A stretch of 16,458 nucleotides of DNA, taken from contig CAJTXP010000066.1 of NCBI GenBank assembly GCA_910583615.1, forward strand, positions 1 to 16,458, read 5' to 3'. Source of the DNA: an uncultured Lachnospiraceae bacterium. Lineage in GTDB: Bacteria; Bacillota; Clostridia; Lachnospirales; Lachnospiraceae. This document shows positions 13,519 through 16,458 of this stretch, in pieces. A model generated the notes under the pieces. That model was not told the origin of the DNA. It did not search any database and was given only the letters and a program-made list of their open reading frames with translations. The position numbers and the translations under genes were made by a program. Each line of letters begins with the position of its first letter. The stretch's first letter is position 1.

Positions 13519-15406
13519 AATAAAACCTCACTTCCTGCATGGCCGGTTTTTCCGTCCGATCCGCAAAGAGAATGCCGTCTCCGGAGAATGCATAATCCGA
13601 AGGTCGGTCGTCAAAATCCCCGCCGTAGCGAAGCGCCGGCCGGCCGGTCTTCTCATCCTTTACAAGAACCGCCTGATCAATGAAATCCCAGATAAATCCG
13701 CCCTGATACATCTCGTACTGCTCCAGAAGCTCCATATAAGACCCAAGCCCTCCAAGAGAATTTCCCATATTATGCATGTATTCGCACAGTAGAAACGGTT
13801 TTTTCGGATCGTGTTCCAGATAGTCCCGGATCTCTTCGGGAGATGCATACATACGGCTTTCCACATCGGATATGGTGTCTTCGTAGTCCCTGTTCTGAAA
13901 TACGCCTTCGTAGTGGACCAGACGGCTGGCATCTCTTTCCTTCAGCCATGCATTGGCAGCCTGAAGCACGTCTCCCGCATAGGATTCGTTCCCCAGAGAC
14001 CAGAACAGGACCGACGGGTGATTTTTAAAGAGTTCAAAATTACTTTTTATGCGGTCCATGACCGCTTCCTTCCACTGGGGCAGACTGCCGGGTACATTCC
14101 AGGACGGTTCCACCGCCCCCATCTTCTGCCAGCTCCCGTGAGACTCCAGATTTGCTTCCGCCATCAGACAGATTCCATGCTCATCACAAAGCCGGTACCA
14201 GGGAATCTGATCCGGATAGTGACAGGTACGCACGGCATTGATATGATTCCGCAGGAGGATCTGCATATCCTGCTCCATCTCTTCTCTTCCGATGCACCTT
14301 CCATGCTCCACGCTCCACTCATGGCGGTTGACTCCGTTTATGATCAGCCGCTTTCCATTCAGACGGATCACTTTGTCCACGATCTCCAGACGCCGGAAAC
14401 CGATCCGGTACGGAACCACTTCCACAAGCCTTCCTTCTGCATCATAAAGACGGATATACAGCTGATACAGGTACGGGCGAAGCAGATCCCACGCTGTCAC
14501 TGTCCCCAGTTCCTGTTCCTTCATGGTAAACCATGCGCCGCGGTAGCAGTCCCCCTGGAACAGAAGTACCTGTTTCAGAAGCCGCTCTCCTTTCCCGTCT
14601 TCCAGAATAATCTCCATCCTGCCGGATATTCCTTCGTCCATGGAGATCCTGAACTCTGCGCCAAGACTTCCGGTTCCGTCCGGGTGAAGTTTTGGCCTGA
14701 CCCACAGATCCTCCACATGCATCCCTGGCTTTGCATACAGCGATACATTCCGGAAAATCCCGAAAAACCGGAAGAAATCCTGATCCTCCAGAAACGCCGC
14801 CGTGCTCCTCTTATGAACCTCTACCGCCAGAAGGTTCCCCTTTTCTCTAAGATACGGCGTCAGATCGAATTCCGAAGGGGTAAAGCTGTCCTCCGCATAT
14901 CCCACAAACGACCCGTTCAGCCATACATATAAGGCCTGCTCCGCGCCTTCGAAGCAGATGGATACCGGCTTTCCCAAAAGCCCCTCCTCCAGATCAAACT
15001 CTTTCCGGTAAGATCCCACCGGATTGTATTCTGCTTCGCTGAACATGCCTTTTCCGGCGTCTGTGCCGCCCAGGCTGTAGGCCGGCCGCCGATAGACATG
15101 TCCTTCCCAGGGATACATGGTATTGATATAATGGATCTTTTCATACCCTGCCATCTCAATATGGCAGGGAACCGGAATCTCCTCAAAATCCGACGCATCA
15201 TAATCCATCCGGAAAAAATCCGCCGGACGGCTCATGGCATTGGGAGAGCAGCGAAACTGCCAGGTCCCGTTCAAGGACTGGATCAGAGAGTTTTTCCCTG
15301 ACTTCAATTCTTCCATATTTATATAAAACTCATGGTCACTGTGTGCCGGAAGCCGGTTCACCCGGAAGATCTCCGGGTTATCCAGCCATCTGATGTCTGC
15401 ATCCAT
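13502..15406 (-). CDS. lacL: Heterodimeric beta-galactosidase, large subunit (LacL type)
   Basis: The 634-residue protein matches LacL (626-628 residues in lactobacilli), the catalytic subunit of LacLM. It covers the N-terminal jelly-roll (about 40-225), the immunoglobulin-like domain (about 226-335) and the TIM barrel (about 336-615). Catalytic residues are visible: the acid/base Glu474 in WSLGNES and the nucleophile Glu542 in LLCEYMHNMGNS, along with NRHEW (360-364). It hydrolyses lactose or related beta-galactosides in the cytoplasm; no signal peptide is seen. It lacks the LacZ C-terminal domain, which LacM supplies. The start at 15406 has AGGAG seven bases upstream. That site overlaps the end of the permease gene, whose stop lies ten bases before the ATG, so the three genes form one operon. 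Lactose itself is inferred as the substrate. Confidence 0.95.
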   Translation of the reverse strand: MDADIRWLDNPEIFRVNRLPAHSDHEFYINMEELKSGKNSLIQSLNGTWQFRCSPNAMSRPADFFRMDYDASDFEEIPVPCHIEMAGYEKIHYINTMYPWEGHVYRRPAYSLGGTDAGKGMFSEAEYNPVGSYRKEFDLEEGLLGKPVSICFEGAEQALYVWLNGSFVGYAEDSFTPSEFDLTPYLREKGNLLAVEVHKRSTAAFLEDQDFFRFFGIFRNVSLYAKPGMHVEDLWVRPKLHPDGTGSLGAEFRISMDEGISGRMEIILEDGKGERLLKQVLLFQGDCYRGAWFTMKEQELGTVTAWDLLRPYLYQLYIRLYDAEGRLVEVVPYRIGFRRLEIVDKVIRLNGKRLIINGVNRHEWSVEHGRCIGREEMEQDMQILLRNHINAVRTCHYPDQIPWYRLCDEHGICLMAEANLESHGSWQKMGAVEPSWNVPGSLPQWKEAVMDRIKSNFELFKNHPSVLFWSLGNESYAGDVLQAANAWLKERDASRLVHYEGVFQNRDYEDTISDVESRMYASPEEIRDYLEHDPKKPFLLCEYMHNMGNSLGGLGSYMELLEQYEMYQGGFIWDFIDQAVLVKDEKTGRPALRYGGDFDDRPSDYAFSGDGILFADRTEKPAMQEVRFYYGKYR

Positions 15407-15416
15407 ATGATCGCTC

Positions 15417-16250
15417 CTATTCCTTCACCGCTCCTGCTGCCACTCCTGCAAGAATATATTTCTGGAAGAAGATGTAGATGGCGATAGTGGGAATCATGAT
15501 CACAATGATCCCCGCTGCCAGCGTCTGCCAGGATCCCTGCTGCGCATTGGCATAGTTCATCAGAAACGTGGTCAGCGTACGCAGACGGTTCTTCGGCATG
15601 TACAGATAAGGAATATACATGTCATTGATGATGTTGATCGCCTTAATGATGCAGACTGTCGCCGTGGCGGGAGCCAGCAGCGGGAAAATGATCCTGCCGA
15701 ACAGTCCGAAGTAGGAACAGCCGTCCAGAAGCGCCGCCTCATCCAGCGCCACCGGGATACCGGATATAAACTGCCGGTAAATGTACAGCTGCATCAGATC
15801 CGATGCCACATAGATCACAATGGGCGCCCAGATCGTGTTGTAGAGATGCAGACCCTGAATCACCTGAAACCGGGCAATCTCCGTAACAAAGGTGGGGATC
15901 AGCATGCCCATGAAAAACAGTCCCACTACGATTCTCTTTCCGCGGAATTCAAACCGTTCAATGACAAAGGCCGTGATCGTACCGAACATCACATTGAAGA
16001 ACAGGGATACTACCAGTATCATACCTGTATTTTTAAATCCAAGCAACAGATATTTGTCAGTCAGCACTTCCTTAAAATTCTCAAATGTAACCTTGTCAAA
16101 GGAAGGCAGAAGAAGCGGAGACGTTACCGCCATATCCGCCTTGGTCTTCAGGGCCGCAAACAGCGTCAGAAGAATCGGCGCCAGTACAATGGCCACCATA
16201 CACAGACAGATGATCTGCTTAATGATCTGCGTGATTATTTTCTTTGTCAT
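15417..16250 (-). CDS. ABC sugar transporter permease, MalG/LacG type
   Basis: A 277-residue inner-membrane permease of the carbohydrate-uptake CUT1 group. About six hydrophobic segments are visible: near 13-33, 73-98, 107-125, 140-158, 185-205 and 243-265. The EAA loop that contacts the ATPase lies at about 169-190 (DEAALLDGCSYFGLFGRIIF). The start at 16250 has AGGAGG eight bases away. Together with lacL and lacM immediately downstream, it probably imports lactose or a galactoside. This permease type works with a MalF-type partner, a binding protein and an ATPase, none of which is in the window. The 76 bases before it contain no gene, so the partner does not directly abut as is usual. Confidence 0.92.
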   Translation of the reverse strand: MTKKIITQIIKQIICLCMVAIVLAPILLTLFAALKTKADMAVTSPLLLPSFDKVTFENFKEVLTDKYLLLGFKNTGMILVVSLFFNVMFGTITAFVIERFEFRGKRIVVGLFFMGMLIPTFVTEIARFQVIQGLHLYNTIWAPIVIYVASDLMQLYIYRQFISGIPVALDEAALLDGCSYFGLFGRIIFPLLAPATATVCIIKAINIINDMYIPYLYMPKNRLRTLTTFLMNYANAQQGSWQTLAAGIIVIMIPTIAIYIFFQKYILAGVAAGAVKE

Positions 16251-16326
16251 GCTTCTTTCCTCCTACTACAATATATTTATGGTTGATATACCTGACAGCC
16301 AGCCAGGTGATTATCCTTCTTGTTGC

Positions 16327-16458
16327 TTAGGCTGTTAGAATGATAGAGCAATCGGTATGGCGGTTACCTCCCTGGACTTCTCGTCCGTAAAACAGTCTGC
16401 CAGCCAGCTCCTCATTCGCACCGTTCGTTTTATGCAGGTAGAACTGCCATGGTACGTT
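16327..16458 (-). CDS. Unidentified partial gene, C-terminal end
   Basis: The minus strand is open from the right edge to TAA at 16327-16329 and gives 43 residues, including WQFYLHKTNGANEELAGRLF and ending in CSIILTA. The codon choice (ctg, aac, gaa, cgc) is like that of its neighbours, so it is probably the end of a real gene. It is not hydrophobic and does not look like the end of a MalF-type permease. I cannot name it. It lies 76 bases upstream of the sugar permease on the same strand and may belong to the same operon. Confidence 0.45.
   Translation of the reverse strand, partial: NVPWQFYLHKTNGANEELAGRLFYGREVQGGNRHTDCSIILTA

Noticed and set aside
13811..14932. 373-codon plus-strand open frame
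   Set aside because: Antisense to lacL in a non-conserved frame, with no ribosome site or recognisable domain.
12517..15406. LacZ broken by a frameshift
   Set aside because: Both parts match known LacL and LacM lengths, and lacM has its own ribosome site and start.

Overview
The window looks like chromosome from a gut-associated Lachnospiraceae bacterium (Clostridia). This rests on mid-range GC content, strong AGGAGG-type ribosome binding sites, close resemblance of the proteins to Lachnospiraceae and lactobacillus families, and Gram-positive promoter and terminator signals. The genus cannot be fixed from the sequence alone. Almost all genes are on the minus strand; the one clear exception is a TetR-family regulator.

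Layout, left to right. At 1-388 lies the N-terminal part of a circularly permuted ATP-grasp gene. Its family homology stops abruptly at base 56, where a different sequence, possibly the end of an insertion element, abuts it. Between it and the next gene (389-674) are a consensus promoter (533-561), a hairpin plus T-run just inside its leader (481-514) and a separate 13-bp inverted repeat (585-618). Next comes a 761-residue aconitase-family hydratase (675-2960) with its own consensus promoter. A perfect 20-bp dyad overlaps the -10 box. A roughly 220-bp imperfect palindrome (3083-3303) fills the gap to a two-component system: OmpR-type response regulator (5316-6014) and a four-TM histidine kinase (3304-5319), joined by an ATGA start/stop overlap. 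The regulator's leader carries two identical 56-bp direct repeats.

Upstream is a possible three-gene unit: a small Lachnospiraceae-type protein of unknown function (10112-10540), an 833-residue membrane-anchored protein with a propeller-like middle and an apparently dead C39-peptidase-like end (7527-10028), and an M29 aminopeptidase (6363-7487). A hairpin at 6301-6346 probably ends it. A TetR-family gene (10707-11375) diverges from this unit, with a perfect 21-bp palindrome between them. Its 3' end overlaps the convergent LysR-family gene (11329-12270) by 47 bp.

The right end is a lactose/beta-galactoside utilisation block read leftward: an unidentified partial gene at the edge (16327-16458), an ABC sugar permease of the MalG/LacG type (15417-16250), and the two subunits of a heterodimeric LacLM beta-galactosidase (13502-15406 and 12517-13518, overlapping by 17 bp). 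A strong stem-loop at 12454-12488 closes it. Sugar imported by the permease would be hydrolysed by LacLM in the cytoplasm. Between LysR and the lac block, a consensus-like plus-strand promoter points at that stem-loop and would make a transcript of about 75 nt, a possible small RNA.

No unmistakable new system is present. The best leads are the ~830-aa pseudo-peptidase/propeller protein with its TetR-flanked operon, the possible small RNA, the large palindrome, the repeat-bearing leader of the two-component operon and the truncated ATP-grasp gene.
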